64,000 nt of DNA from Bradyrhizobium sp. SZCCT0148 (GTDB lineage: Bacteria; Pseudomonadota; Alphaproteobacteria; Rhizobiales; Xanthobacteraceae), in assembly GCF_018129985.1 (NCBI RefSeq), contig NZ_JAFCKT010000015.1, positions 1 to 64,000 on the forward strand, written 5' to 3'. Each line of letters opens with the position of its first letter. The stretch's first letter is position 1. The translations under genes were made by a program, and so were the position numbers. This document shows, piece after piece, positions 34,710 to 51,503 of this stretch. The notes beneath the pieces are model-generated. The model saw nothing but the letters and a program-made list of their open reading frames with translations, was not told the origin of the DNA and ran no database searches.

Positions 34710-35402
34710 ATGGCAATCGGAAAGCGTTTGAACAAAGCCCGCGAAGGTGTTGATCGCGAAAAGCTTTACCCGCTCGCAGACGCCATCAAGATGGTCAAGG
34801 AACGCGCGAAAGCGAAGTTCGACGAGACCATCGAGGTCGCGATCAATCTCGGCGTCGATCCGCGTCACGCCGACCAGATGGTCCGTGGCGTCGTGACCCT
34901 GCCGAACGGCACCGGCCGTACGCTCCGCGTCGGCGTGTTCGCCCGTGGCGCCAAGGCTGACGAAGCCAAGGCCGCGGGTGCCGACGTCGTCGGCGCCGAA
35001 GACCTGGTCGAGAAGGTGCAGAACGGCTCGATCGATTTCGACCGCTGCATCGCCACCCCCGACATGATGCCGCTGGTTGGCCGGTTGGGTAAGGTGCTCG
35101 GCCCGCGCGGCCTGATGCCGAACCCGAAGATCGGCACCGTGACCATGGACGTCACCGGCGCGGTGAAGGGTGCCAAGGGCGGCTCGGTCGAGTTCCGCGT
35201 CGAGAAGGCCGGCATTCTGCAGGCGGGCGTCGGCAAGGCTTCGTTCTCCGAGGAGAAGCTGGTCGAGAATATCAAGGCTCTCGCTGATGCTGTCTCGAAG
35301 GCGAAGCCGGCCGGCTCCAAGGGCACCTACATCCAGCGCGTTGCGGTGTCCTCGACGATGGGCCCCGGCGTGAAGGTCGAGCCGAACACGATTCTCGGCT
35401 AA
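34710..35402 (+). CDS. rplA: 50S ribosomal protein L1
   Basis: 230 residues. GPRGLMPNPKIGTV and the C-terminal KGTYIQRVAVSSTMGPGVKV are the family hallmarks. It forms the L1 stalk at the E-site and may repress its own operon. The operon ends here: a strong hairpin terminator lies 38 bases past the stop. Confidence 0.98.
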   Translation: MAIGKRLNKAREGVDREKLYPLADAIKMVKERAKAKFDETIEVAINLGVDPRHADQMVRGVVTLPNGTGRTLRVGVFARGAKADEAKAAGADVVGAEDLVEKVQNGSIDFDRCIATPDMMPLVGRLGKVLGPRGLMPNPKIGTVTMDVTGAVKGAKGGSVEFRVEKAGILQAGVGKASFSEEKLVENIKALADAVSKAKPAGSKGTYIQRVAVSSTMGPGVKVEPNTILG

Positions 35403-35439
35403 GGTCTGCCTCGGCTAGAGGTTCGGAAATTGCATCAGG

Positions 35440-35475
35440 CGAAGGGCGGAATTGGGCAACCGATTCCGCCCTTCG
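35440..35475 (+). terminator. Strong hairpin terminator after rplA
   Basis: A 13-base perfect stem: CGAAGGGCGGAAT (35440-35452) pairs with ATTCCGCCCTTCG (35463-35475), 10-base loop, then TCGTTTG, a modest T-rich tail. It separates rplKA from the dehydrogenase at 35510. With only a short T-run, it may be partial or bidirectional. Confidence 0.75.
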
Positions 35476-35509
35476 TCGTTTGTGGCAGGGCTCACCGGAA
35501 ACAAGAACA

Positions 35510-36463
35510 ATGGCTGACAAGGTCCTGATCTATTCGCGCTTTCCCAAGACGATGATGGCGCGTTTCGCCGAACGGTTCGAACTGCTCGACACCGGCGGCA
35601 GGCCCGCAGACGAGGTGTTTTCCGCGGAGGAGCGCAGTGGCATCCGCGCGATGCTGACCGCCGGCGGTTCGCCGCTCGGCGCGGAGGCGATGGACCTGTT
35701 TCCAAAACTTGGCGCCATCGTTTGCTACGGCACCGGCTATGACGGTGTCGACCTGACGGCCGCAGCCGCCCGCGACATCGCGGTCGGCCATAGCCCGGGC
35801 GCCAATGCCGCCTCGGTGGCCGACATTGCAATGACCCTGATGTTGGCAACGACGCGGCGGATCCTGGTCGCCGACCAATATGTCCGCAGCGGCGATTGGG
35901 CGGCGTCGAAGCAATCGCCGATGATGCGCCCGCAGGCGGGCATGCCCGGCCGCCGCATCGGCATCTACGGCATGGGCGAGATCGGCCGCAAGATCGCCGC
36001 GCGCTGCGCCGCCTTCGAGAGCGAGATCGGTTATTTCAGCCGGACGAAGTACGATCTTCCTTATCGGTATTTCCCGACGTTGGAGGCGCTGGCCGACTGG
36101 TGCAGCGTGCTGATGATCGCGGTTCGGGCAGGGGCCGACACCCAGCATGTCGTCAATTCGGACATCCTGAAGCGCTTGGGCGCCGACGGTTATGTCATCA
36201 ATATTTCCCGGGGCTCCGTCATCGACGAGAAGGCCCTGGTGGCGGCCCTGACCGACAAGACCATTGCGGGGGCCGGCCTGGATGTTTTCGAGCAGGAACC
36301 GCACGCTCCCGACGCCCTGACGGCGCTCCCCAACGTCGTGTTCGCCCCCCATATCGGCGGCCACACGCTCGAATCGCACGTTGCCATGCAGAACTGCGTG
36401 CTGGCAAACTTGACCGCATTTTTCGAGGGCAAGCCGCTGCCTTACGGGGTCAAATCGGCCTGA
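35510..36463 (+). CDS. 2-hydroxyacid dehydrogenase (D-isomer specific family)
   Basis: 317 residues. Rossmann signature GIYGMGEIGRKIA near 147-159, NISRGSVIDEKALVAAL and the catalytic glutamate/histidine region EPHAPDAL...HIGGHT. This is the normal layout of glyoxylate/hydroxypyruvate or related reductases. ATG 35510 is preferred over 35480 because it starts at the family N-terminus. It sits between rplA and rplJ, an unusual place for a metabolic gene, and has a terminator in front, so it probably has its own promoter. Confidence 0.92.
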   Translation: MADKVLIYSRFPKTMMARFAERFELLDTGGRPADEVFSAEERSGIRAMLTAGGSPLGAEAMDLFPKLGAIVCYGTGYDGVDLTAAAARDIAVGHSPGANAASVADIAMTLMLATTRRILVADQYVRSGDWAASKQSPMMRPQAGMPGRRIGIYGMGEIGRKIAARCAAFESEIGYFSRTKYDLPYRYFPTLEALADWCSVLMIAVRAGADTQHVVNSDILKRLGADGYVINISRGSVIDEKALVAALTDKTIAGAGLDVFEQEPHAPDALTALPNVVFAPHIGGHTLESHVAMQNCVLANLTAFFEGKPLPYGVKSA

Positions 36464-37044
36464 ATCGGTCCTTGTCGGCCCGGATCAAGCACCCGGGGCA
36501 ATGGATTGGAACTGGTGTGAATTTTGCTCTTGGCAAGCAGGCTGCGAGCGGTTAAAGAACCGCTTCCGGACGTACCGGCCTCGGCTGGCGCGTTCGTGCA
36601 CGCATTCCGAACATCCGACAAGACAGGAGATCATTCCTTTTCAGGACGTCCGTGAGGATTTGCCCGAAGAGGAAGGAAACCCGTCGGTTGGTGGAGTGCG
36701 GGCAGGGGTCGGGCGGTTCGCCGGCTGACCTTGTCCTGTCCAAGACTGCAGGCGCCTGCGGGAGATTTCGATTTCTCAATGGCTTAATCGCATGGCCTGC
36801 ATAGACGGGTGAAGACCGGATTTCACTTCGCGTTCCGCCTTCAGGTGGTCGCGGAATGGGTTTGGTTCGGACCTCGACACGCCGTGGGCTCTCGCGAGCT
36901 CCCGGAGGGCAGGCTTTGAATTGTCGTCTCGCCCGGCGCGTGTCCGATGGGTTTTGGCCCTGAGGTTCAGGTTTTGGGTGGGGCGATGGGTGCAACCCGG
37001 CGGTCCCGCTTCTCGCGATGGCCGCCAACCGGAAAGAGCTTGCT
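36464..37044 (+). promoter_or_regulatory. 581-base leader before rplJ (L10 leader region)
   Basis: No gene is supported here. It holds a hairpin element at 36546-36581 and several further GC-rich foldable stretches. In many bacteria the rplJ leader is bound by L10-L12 to repress its own translation; the length and structure fit. I could not place the promoter with confidence. A short frame at 36501-36728 has a peptide pattern shared with the rpoB leader, which I read as RNA-element similarity, not as a gene. Confidence 0.55.
36546..36581 (+). promoter_or_regulatory. Leader hairpin element, copy A (before rplJ)
   Basis: AGCGGTT (36547-36553), loop AAAG, AACCGCT (36558-36564) is a perfect 7-base hairpin. 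A second small CCGG/CCGG hairpin follows at 36566-36578. Its block AAGAAC-N-G-N-TTC-N-GGAC recurs in copy B before rpoB (38332-38368), where the stem sequence differs but still pairs. It lies about 480 bases before rplJ. Confidence 0.5.
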
Positions 37045-37563
37045 GTGGAACGAGCGGCAAAAAAAGACGCGGTCGAACAGCTCAATGGGGTCTTCAAGAC
37101 CACGAGCGTCGCGATCGTTGCTCAATATTCCGGCCTGACCGTTGCCCAGATGCAGAAGCTGCGGACGCAGATGAAGCAGGCTGGCGCCTCGGTGAAGGTC
37201 TCGAAGAACCGTCTCGCCAAAATTGCTCTTGAAGGCACTGACGTCGTTGCCATCGGTCCCATGCTGAAGGGACCGACCGTGATCGCCACTTCGAACGATC
37301 CGGTAGCGGCGCCGAAGGTCGCCGTCGAATTCGCCAAGGCGAACGAAAAGTTCGTCATCATTGGTGGTTCGATGGGAACGACCGTCCTGAATGTCGATGG
37401 CGTGAAGGCTCTTGCCTCGCTGCCGTCGCTTGATGAACTGCGCGCCAAGATCGTCGGCCTTCTTGTGGCTCCGGCGACCAAGATCGCTCAGCTCGCCAAC
37501 GCGCCTGCGGGCAAGCTCGCGCGCGTCATCCAGGCACATGCCTCAAAGGGCGAAGCGGCCTGA
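37045..37563 (+). CDS. rplJ: 50S ribosomal protein L10
   Basis: 172 residues. VERAAKKDAVEQLNGVFK is the normal start; the core has VAQYSGLTVAQM and VSKNRLAKIALEG, the latter in the L12-binding and rRNA-contact region. I chose GTG 37045 because GGAAAGAG sits just before it and the length then fits relatives; ATG 37018 would add nine residues. It holds the L12 dimers on the stalk. rplL follows after 54 bases. Confidence 0.95.
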   Translation: MERAAKKDAVEQLNGVFKTTSVAIVAQYSGLTVAQMQKLRTQMKQAGASVKVSKNRLAKIALEGTDVVAIGPMLKGPTVIATSNDPVAAPKVAVEFAKANEKFVIIGGSMGTTVLNVDGVKALASLPSLDELRAKIVGLLVAPATKIAQLANAPAGKLARVIQAHASKGEAA

Positions 37564-37617
37564 CGCCCTTCGCAAAACTCAAACCCGAACCAGACTTACA
37601 CCTAAGGAAACTGAACA

Positions 37618-37995
37618 ATGGCTGACTTGCAGAAGATCGTTGACGACCTCTCGAGCCTCACCGTGCTCGAAGCTGCCGAACTGGCGAAGCTCCTCGAAGA
37701 AAAGTGGGGCGTTTCGGCTGCCGCGGCTGTCGCCGTGGCCGGCCCGGCTGGTGGTGGCGCTGCCGCCGCTCCGGCCGAAGAGAAGACCGAGTTCACGGTT
37801 GTTCTTGCCGCCGCCGGCGACAAGAAGATCGAGGTCATCAAGGAAGTCCGCGCCATCACCGGCCTGGGCCTGAAGGAAGCAAAGGACCTCGTCGAGGGCG
37901 CGCCGAAGCCTGTCAAGGAAGGCGTGAACAAGGACGAGGCCGAGAAGCTCAAGGTCCAGCTCGAGAAGGCTGGCGCGAAGGTCGAGCTCAAGTAA
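37618..37995 (+). CDS. rplL: 50S ribosomal protein L7/L12
   Basis: 125 residues. N-domain MADLQKIVDDLSSLTVLEAAELAKLL, an alanine/glycine-rich hinge (VAGPAGGGAAAAPAEE) near 42-60, and the C-domain with VIKEVRAITGLGLKEAKDLV. It is a multi-copy stalk protein recruiting translation GTPases. Long 482-base spacer to rpoB, described separately. Confidence 0.98.
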   Translation: MADLQKIVDDLSSLTVLEAAELAKLLEEKWGVSAAAAVAVAGPAGGGAAAAPAEEKTEFTVVLAAAGDKKIEVIKEVRAITGLGLKEAKDLVEGAPKPVKEGVNKDEAEKLKVQLEKAGAKVELK

Positions 37996-38087
37996 GCACC
38001 GCTTACTGGCGAGGTCCCGGGCGAGCGTCAGCTGGTCTGCGATCTCAGCCTATCCCCCAACAAGGGGTAGGCCAGATGCAAAAGGCG

Positions 38088-38109
38088 TGCGACGGGACGT
38101 CCCGTCGCA
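38088..38109. promoter_or_regulatory. 22-base perfect palindrome in the rplL-rpoB spacer
   Basis: TGCGACGGGACGTCCCGTCGCA reads the same on both strands with no loop. At RNA level it would form a tight hairpin; as DNA it could be an operator for a dimeric regulator. There is no T-run, so it is not a normal terminator. Confidence 0.6.
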
Positions 38110-38128
38110 TGCCGAACACGAAAAAGTG

Positions 38129-38161
38129 TGGGGATTTGCGGGTTCGCCCCTCGAATCTCCA
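38129..38161 (+). promoter_or_regulatory. Nested hairpin in the rplL-rpoB spacer
   Basis: TGGGGATT (38129-38136) pairs with AATCTCCA (38154-38161) with one G-T wobble, and an inner GGG-TTCG-CCC stem (38140-38149) sits inside. It may be an RNase-processing site or an attenuator. Function is inferred from position only. Confidence 0.4.
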
Positions 38162-38331
38162 CTATTGTCGCCCCATATCGGTTCGGCAGCACGAAAGCGC
38201 GGTGGGCAGGGATACCGGACCCCTGTAAGCCGTTGGGAGAGCAAGCTATTTCGGGCTTTTTCAGTCCGTGAAGGCGGTCGTTGTGACGGGCGGGCGCGCA
38301 CCAGCGCCCCGCGCGTCGTTTTGCGTTTTGA

Positions 38332-38368
38332 AGGTCTGAAGAACAGATTCAGGACATTCCGCCCTGAA
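38332..38368 (+). promoter_or_regulatory. Leader hairpin element, copy B (before rpoB)
   Basis: TCTG (38335-38338) pairs with CAGA (38344-38347), extended by two G-T wobbles, around an AAGAA loop. A second hairpin TTCAGG/CCTGAA (38348-38353 and 38363-38368) overlaps it. The block GAAGAACAGATTCAGGACAT lines up with copy A before rplJ. It lies about 110-145 bases before rpoB, whose ATG at 38478 has GAGAGG upstream. Confidence 0.5.
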
Positions 38369-38477
38369 CTTGAGTCTCCGGCCCCCAAAGCGGGTTCGAA
38401 AAATTCAACCCGGAGAGCGGTGGCAGCCGCGTTCCGGAGGGCGCGCCCAGAGCGGGCGCCGAAAATGAGAGGCCACG

Positions 38478-42596
<4,119 letters not shown>

Positions 42597-42725
42597 CACG
42601 ACCTTTCATGCCCGGCCTTCGCGGCCGGGCATCGGCGCTCCGTCCGAGGCCTTGAGGGCAGGGCGCCCCGATCGAGTGATTTTCGAATTTGCGGCCGGAG
42701 GCGACCGGCACGCGAGGAGAAGACG

Positions 42726-46922
<4,197 letters not shown>

Positions 46923-46953
46923 TCGTTCATCCGTAGGACTACCGAGGACAATG

Positions 46954-46980
46954 AAAAGGCCGGCGAAAGCCGGCCTTTTT
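46954..46980 (+). terminator. Rho-independent terminator after rpoC
   Basis: An 11-base perfect stem AAAAGGCCGGC (46954-46964) and GCCGGCCTTTT (46969-46979) closed by a GAAA tetraloop, with a T-run at 46976-46980. It is a textbook terminator and, having A's on the other side, may work in both directions. It ends the rplJ-rpoC unit. Confidence 0.92.
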
Positions 46981-47114
46981 GCTGCTTTGGTTGCCTGTTG
47001 CGATGCGGGATCAACCTTTGTTCATCTTTCCTTCAGGCGCAAAAGCGCTTGTGCTAAGGGAGCTTAGAACGGTGGATCCCGTGACGGGGCAGCGCCGGAG
47101 ACCTCGGAACTCAC

Positions 47115-49175
47115 ATGCTTGATCTCGCAATCGTAGGTGGCGGCCCCGGCGGGCTGATGAGCGCTTGGTATCTGAAGCGCAAGCTTGGCGATCTCTGTCG
47201 CGTCACCATTTACGAGGCCTCCGACCGGCTCGGCGGCAAGATCGTCACGCGCAAGTTCGACTCGGCGCCCGCGATGTACGAGGCCGGCGTTGCCGAGATC
47301 TACGACTATTCGATGACCGGGCCGGATCCGCTGCGCGAATTGATCCAGCATTTCGGGCTGCAGACGATTCCGATGGATGCCGAGCAGGTGCAGTTCGGCG
47401 GCGAGCTCCTCGACGACGTGCCGGGCATGCGCCGCAGATACGGTGCCAAGACCGCCGCGGCGATCGAGGCGTTCCGCAAGCGCTGCGCTGAAGCGATGTC
47501 GCCGGTCGAATACTACGAGGGCGTCGGCGCGCACGACAACGAGAACCCCTGGGCCTATAAGACTGCCGAGCAGGTGCTCGACGAGGAGGTCGAGGACGAA
47601 ACCGCAAAGCGCTTCTTCAAGGTGATGGCGCGCTCCGACATCGCGACAGAGAGCCACAACACCAACGGCCTCAATGCGCTGAAGAACTATCTGATGGATG
47701 TCGACGGCTATATCGGCCTCTATTCCATCCAGAACGGCAACGAACAGCTGATCGAGTGCCTGCAGTCGGAGGTCAACGCCGACATCCAGCTCAATCACCG
47801 CGTGCTTGCCGTCGGCAAGGCGCCGACCGGCCGCTACCAGCTCAAGATGATGAACGGCAAGGGACCGGAGACGCGCGACTTCGATCTCGTGCTGGTCTGC
47901 CTGCCGCATTCCTGGCTCGCCACCATGGGGTGGGAGGGCGAGCAGCTCCGCAAGTCGATGGTCAAGCACATCTCCTACTTCGACCGTCCCGCGCATTACT
48001 TGCGCGTCTCGATCCTGTTCGACACACCGTTCTGGGGCGAGAAGATTCCCGGCGCCTGGTTCATGTCGGAAGCTTTCGGCGGCTGCTGCGTCTACAACGA
48101 GGGCGCGCGCCACGACGTCGGCAAGCACGGCGTGCTGAACTGGCTGATCCCGGGCTCCGACGCGCTGGCCTTCGCCAATCTGTCGGATCAGGAGCTGATC
48201 GATGCCGCGCTGAAATCGCTGCCGGCCTCGCTCGGCAATGCGCGGTCGCATTTCATGGAAGGCAAGATCCATCGCTGGCTGTCGTCGGTGAACGCGATAC
48301 CGGGCGGCCTGCCGGTGCGCGACGTCATGACCAATCACCGGCCGGAGCCGAAGGAGCATCCCGGGATCGTCGTGGTCGGCGACTATCTGTTCGACTCGAC
48401 GCTGAACGGACTGCTCGACTCCTCGGATGCCGCGACCGACATCATCCTGACCGAGATGATGCGCCTGCGCCGCGCGCGCGCGCAGGACGACAAGCCGCTC
48501 TCCGACAAGATCGACCGTGACTATTTCGAGAATTATCGTGGCCTCGGTCCCTATCACGAGGCGTGGCGGCACTTCACCGATCCCGATTACCTCACCAGGC
48601 TGCTCGGCATCGTCTGGGGCAAGACGAAGGGCACCAAGCTGCTCGTCGCGGGCTCGGCCAGCGGCGAACTGGTCGGTGCGCTGCGCGACCGCGGCATCGA
48701 TGCCTTCGGCATCGAGAACAACCGCGCCATCCACGCCAGGACCCCGAAAGCGCTGAAGAAGTACAACAAGCTCGGCTCGATCACCGACATGCCGTTCAAG
48801 GACGGCGCGTTCGACTTCGTGTTCGAGACCAGCCTTTGCCATGTTTCCCCGAAGCAGGTGGTCCGCGCGATCAAGGAGCTGAACCGCGTGGTCAAGACCG
48901 GCCTCGTGTTCGGCTCTGTCACCTCGGACATGGCGCCGGCGCTGATCGACCGCTACGACCTCCTGCGTGGAGTCAAGAAGCTCGGCACCTGGTGGGAATG
49001 GTCCGAACTGTTCTTCGGCAATGGCTTCGACCTCTCGATGCACCGCAAGGACAGTACCGATGCGCTCTGGGAGGCGACGCTCGCCGCCAACAAGGGGCCG
49101 GGACAGTGGTACGCTGACGCCGACAGCCTGCGCTATTCCTTCTTCGACAAGGTTGAGGACGACGACGAGGACTAG
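47115..49175 (+). CDS. FAD-dependent oxidoreductase fused to a SAM methyltransferase
   Basis: 686 residues in two parts. Residues 1-455 are an amine-oxidase-type FAD fold: IVGGGPGGLMSA at 6-17, YEASDRLGGKI as second dinucleotide contact and GIVVVGDYLFDSTLNGLLDS near the end. From about 500 comes a methyltransferase core: LLVAGSASGELVGAL at about 509, GAFDFVFETSLCH as the late motif, and a final helical part. Such fusions are uncommon. It is followed after 134 bases by an ABC exporter. The two probably form a small module of unknown product placed between rpoC and rpsL. Confidence 0.85.
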   Translation: MLDLAIVGGGPGGLMSAWYLKRKLGDLCRVTIYEASDRLGGKIVTRKFDSAPAMYEAGVAEIYDYSMTGPDPLRELIQHFGLQTIPMDAEQVQFGGELLDDVPGMRRRYGAKTAAAIEAFRKRCAEAMSPVEYYEGVGAHDNENPWAYKTAEQVLDEEVEDETAKRFFKVMARSDIATESHNTNGLNALKNYLMDVDGYIGLYSIQNGNEQLIECLQSEVNADIQLNHRVLAVGKAPTGRYQLKMMNGKGPETRDFDLVLVCLPHSWLATMGWEGEQLRKSMVKHISYFDRPAHYLRVSILFDTPFWGEKIPGAWFMSEAFGGCCVYNEGARHDVGKHGVLNWLIPGSDALAFANLSDQELIDAALKSLPASLGNARSHFMEGKIHRWLSSVNAIPGGLPVRDVMTNHRPEPKEHPGIVVVGDYLFDSTLNGLLDSSDAATDIILTEMMRLRRARAQDDKPLSDKIDRDYFENYRGLGPYHEAWRHFTDPDYLTRLLGIVWGKTKGTKLLVAGSASGELVGALRDRGIDAFGIENNRAIHARTPKALKKYNKLGSITDMPFKDGAFDFVFETSLCHVSPKQVVRAIKELNRVVKTGLVFGSVTSDMAPALIDRYDLLRGVKKLGTWWEWSELFFGNGFDLSMHRKDSTDALWEATLAANKGPGQWYADADSLRYSFFDKVEDDDED

Positions 49176-49309
49176 CCGCGGGGGCGTGCTCGAATTCGCC
49201 AATTGTTTTGCCGAATTCATAATGATCGCATAGAATCGGCAAGATAGCGGCCCTCCGCTATGTCCTGCTTTCTCTGCGGTCATGCCGGCCGTCAGCATCG
49301 GTTGGTTTC

Positions 49310-51352
49310 ATGGCATCCAAGCCTTCCTCGCCCGACAAATCCCTTTCGCCCGACAAACAGAAACTCGCCGCCGAAAAGGCGGCCGAGCTCGACGACAAGC
49401 TCGCCTCGGCTGCCAAACCGGACCTCGAAGACGACGAGGATGCCGAAGACGAGGCGGATGACGAGCTGGAGCTCGATGACGACGGTGAGGACGAGGACCT
49501 CGTCGTCTTTACCGCGCGCGAGGCCGCCGGCGCGCTCGCGACCATCGTCGGGTTCGTCAAGCCATTCCTGGTTAATTACAAACGGATGCTGTCATTCGTG
49601 GCGTTTGGCGTCTTCGTCGAGACGCTGTTCAACGTCATCATGCCGCTCAGCCTCAAGTTCCTGATCGACGACGCGCTCGGCGAGGAGGACTTCCAGGCGC
49701 TGTACAAGATCCTCGGCGTGCTCGCCGTCGCCGGCATCTTCACCTCGATCGTTGCGGTCTGGTACGAGCGCTGGGACGCGCGATTGGCGGCCTGTATCAT
49801 CTCGGACGTCCGCCAACGCCTGTTCGAGCACGTTCAGGACCTGCCGGCAGCGTATTTCGGCCGCACCAAGCGCGGTGAGATCCTGTCGCGCTTCTCCGTC
49901 GACCTCTCGGCCTTCGAAGGCTCGGTCAAGACGTTTGCCAACAGTGCCGCGCTGCCGTTTCTGGAATTGATCGCCGGCATCATCCTGATGGTGTTCCTGA
50001 ACTGGCAGCTCGCGGCGGTCGCGCTGCTCGTGTTCCCGATCACGCTGATCGGACCGCGGATCCTGACGCCAAAGGCGGTGCAGGCCAATTACGAGCAGAA
50101 GCTCAACGAGAGCGCGCTGCTCGGCATGGTGCAGGAGAACGTGGCGGCGCAGGCCGTGATCAAGGCGTTCAGCCTGCAGCGCAAGATGTTCGGTTTCTTC
50201 ACCTTCCGCAATCACGAGGCGCGCGACAAGATTGCTTCGGCCGCGTTCCTCTCGACCATGGTGGAGCGGACGGTCACCATCTCGGTGCTGATGCTGCACC
50301 TCGTCGTGCTCGCCATCGGCGCCTATCTTGCCACCAAGGGCCAGATCACCATCGGCACCTTCGTCACCTTCGAGAGCGCGTTCTGGGAGGTCTCCTACAA
50401 CATCGCCCATGTGATGCATTTCATTCCGGTGTCGATCTCCTCGGCCGCCGCGATCCGCCATATGCAGGAACTGCTGGACGAGCCGACGCGGGCTGCCGAT
50501 CGCGCCGGCGCGCCCGATCTGCCGCGCATCACCAACGACATCACCTTCGATCACGTCTCCTTCCAGTACGAGGGCAGTCAGACGCCGGTGCTGGATAATC
50601 TCAGTCTCAAGCTCAATGCAGGCAAACGCATCGCGATCGTCGGTCCCAGCGGCTCCGGCAAGAGCACGCTGCTCAACCTGATCCTGCGGCTTTATGTGCC
50701 CAACGAAGGCCGCGTCACCATCGACGGCGTCGACGTCCGCAAGGTGACGTTGGATTCGCTGCGCCGGAGCATGGCAGTGGTGTTCCAGGAGAACATGCTG
50801 TTCAACATGTCGATCCGTGAGAATATCCGGCTTGGCAAGGAGGGCGCGACCGACGAGGAAGTGGAGGAGGCCGCCAAGAAGGCCGAAATCCACCGTTACA
50901 TCATGAGCCTGCCCCAGCGCTACGACACTCCGGTCGGCGAGCGCGGCGATACGTTGTCAGGCGGCCAGCGCCAGCGCATCGCGATTGCGCGGGCGGTCAT
51001 CCGCAATCCCTCGGTGCTGCTGCTGGACGAGGCCACCTCGGCGCTGGACCAGACCACGGAAGCCGCGATCAACCGCACGCTGCTCAAGGTCGCCAAGGGC
51101 CGTACCATGATCTGGTCGACCCACCGTCTGACCTCGGTGGTGGAGATGGACGAAATCATCGTGATTTCAGGGGGCAGGGCGATCGAGCGCGGTTCGCATG
51201 CCCAGTTGCTCGCCAAGAACGGGACCTACCGCAAGCTGTGGAACGACCAGATCCACCAGCCGCACGCCGCGGCGGCTCACACCGATGACGGCAGAGACGA
51301 TGATGATGAAGACGACCTTGAGGATGACGAGGACGACGACGAGGAAGAGTGA
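49310..51352 (+). CDS. ABC exporter (permease-ATPase fusion) with acidic tails
   Basis: 680 residues. The middle is a normal type-I exporter: six helices at about 85-390, Walker A GPSGSGKST at 444-452, signature LSGGQ near 549 and Walker B VLLLDEATS near 569. Unusual are the ends: residues ~38-63 and the last ~24 are runs dominated by aspartate and glutamate (DDED, DDDEDD). Such acidic tails are not usual for this family. It may bind cations or a basic partner. Substrate unknown; perhaps a lipid or the product of the neighbouring fusion enzyme. Confidence 0.9.
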   Translation: MASKPSSPDKSLSPDKQKLAAEKAAELDDKLASAAKPDLEDDEDAEDEADDELELDDDGEDEDLVVFTAREAAGALATIVGFVKPFLVNYKRMLSFVAFGVFVETLFNVIMPLSLKFLIDDALGEEDFQALYKILGVLAVAGIFTSIVAVWYERWDARLAACIISDVRQRLFEHVQDLPAAYFGRTKRGEILSRFSVDLSAFEGSVKTFANSAALPFLELIAGIILMVFLNWQLAAVALLVFPITLIGPRILTPKAVQANYEQKLNESALLGMVQENVAAQAVIKAFSLQRKMFGFFTFRNHEARDKIASAAFLSTMVERTVTISVLMLHLVVLAIGAYLATKGQITIGTFVTFESAFWEVSYNIAHVMHFIPVSISSAAAIRHMQELLDEPTRAADRAGAPDLPRITNDITFDHVSFQYEGSQTPVLDNLSLKLNAGKRIAIVGPSGSGKSTLLNLILRLYVPNEGRVTIDGVDVRKVTLDSLRRSMAVVFQENMLFNMSIRENIRLGKEGATDEEVEEAAKKAEIHRYIMSLPQRYDTPVGERGDTLSGGQRQRIAIARAVIRNPSVLLLDEATSALDQTTEAAINRTLLKVAKGRTMIWSTHRLTSVVEMDEIIVISGGRAIERGSHAQLLAKNGTYRKLWNDQIHQPHAAAAHTDDGRDDDDEDDLEDDEDDDEEE

Positions 51353-51475
51353 CCGGTGACCGCAACCGATTCTGTGATTCCAGTTATCGGTCTCCGCCGA
51401 ATCTGCACCCAACGGTGAGTTCTTCGATTCGAAAACTCAATCGGATCGCTCCCATTCGGGATTGATCGGACCCTC

Positions 51476-51503
51476 AAAAAGGCCCGCGGCCGGCTTCGCG
51501 GGC
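51476..51503 (-). terminator. Terminator-like hairpin in minus orientation
   Basis: GCCCGCG (51482-51488) pairs with CGCGGGC (51497-51503); on the minus strand it is followed by TTTTT (51480-51476). There is no annotated minus-strand gene upstream of it, so it either closes an unannotated transcript or serves the plus-strand ABC gene without a T-run. Confidence 0.5.

Larger units (their letters stand above)
37996..38477 (+). promoter_or_regulatory. 482-base structured spacer between rplL and rpoB
   Basis: No gene is supported. It contains a 22-base palindrome (38088-38109), a nested hairpin (38129-38161), copy B of the leader element (38332-38368) and, near the start, a bulged CTATCCCC/GGGGTAG hairpin at about 38050-38070. 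In E. coli the matching spacer holds an attenuator and an RNase III site that lower rpoBC relative to rplL; this spacer is a good candidate for a similar role. No -35/-10 pair stood out. Confidence 0.55.

Noticed and set aside
36501..36728. Short frame before rplJ whose LKNRFRT peptide resembles one before rpoB
   Set aside because: The shared stretch coincides with the hairpin element, so RNA-level similarity explains it better than a gene.
38180..38240. A stretch with CCCCTGTAAGCCGTTGGGAG that recalls a tRNA anticodon arm
   Set aside because: No acceptor, D or T stems can be formed around it, so it is not a tRNA.
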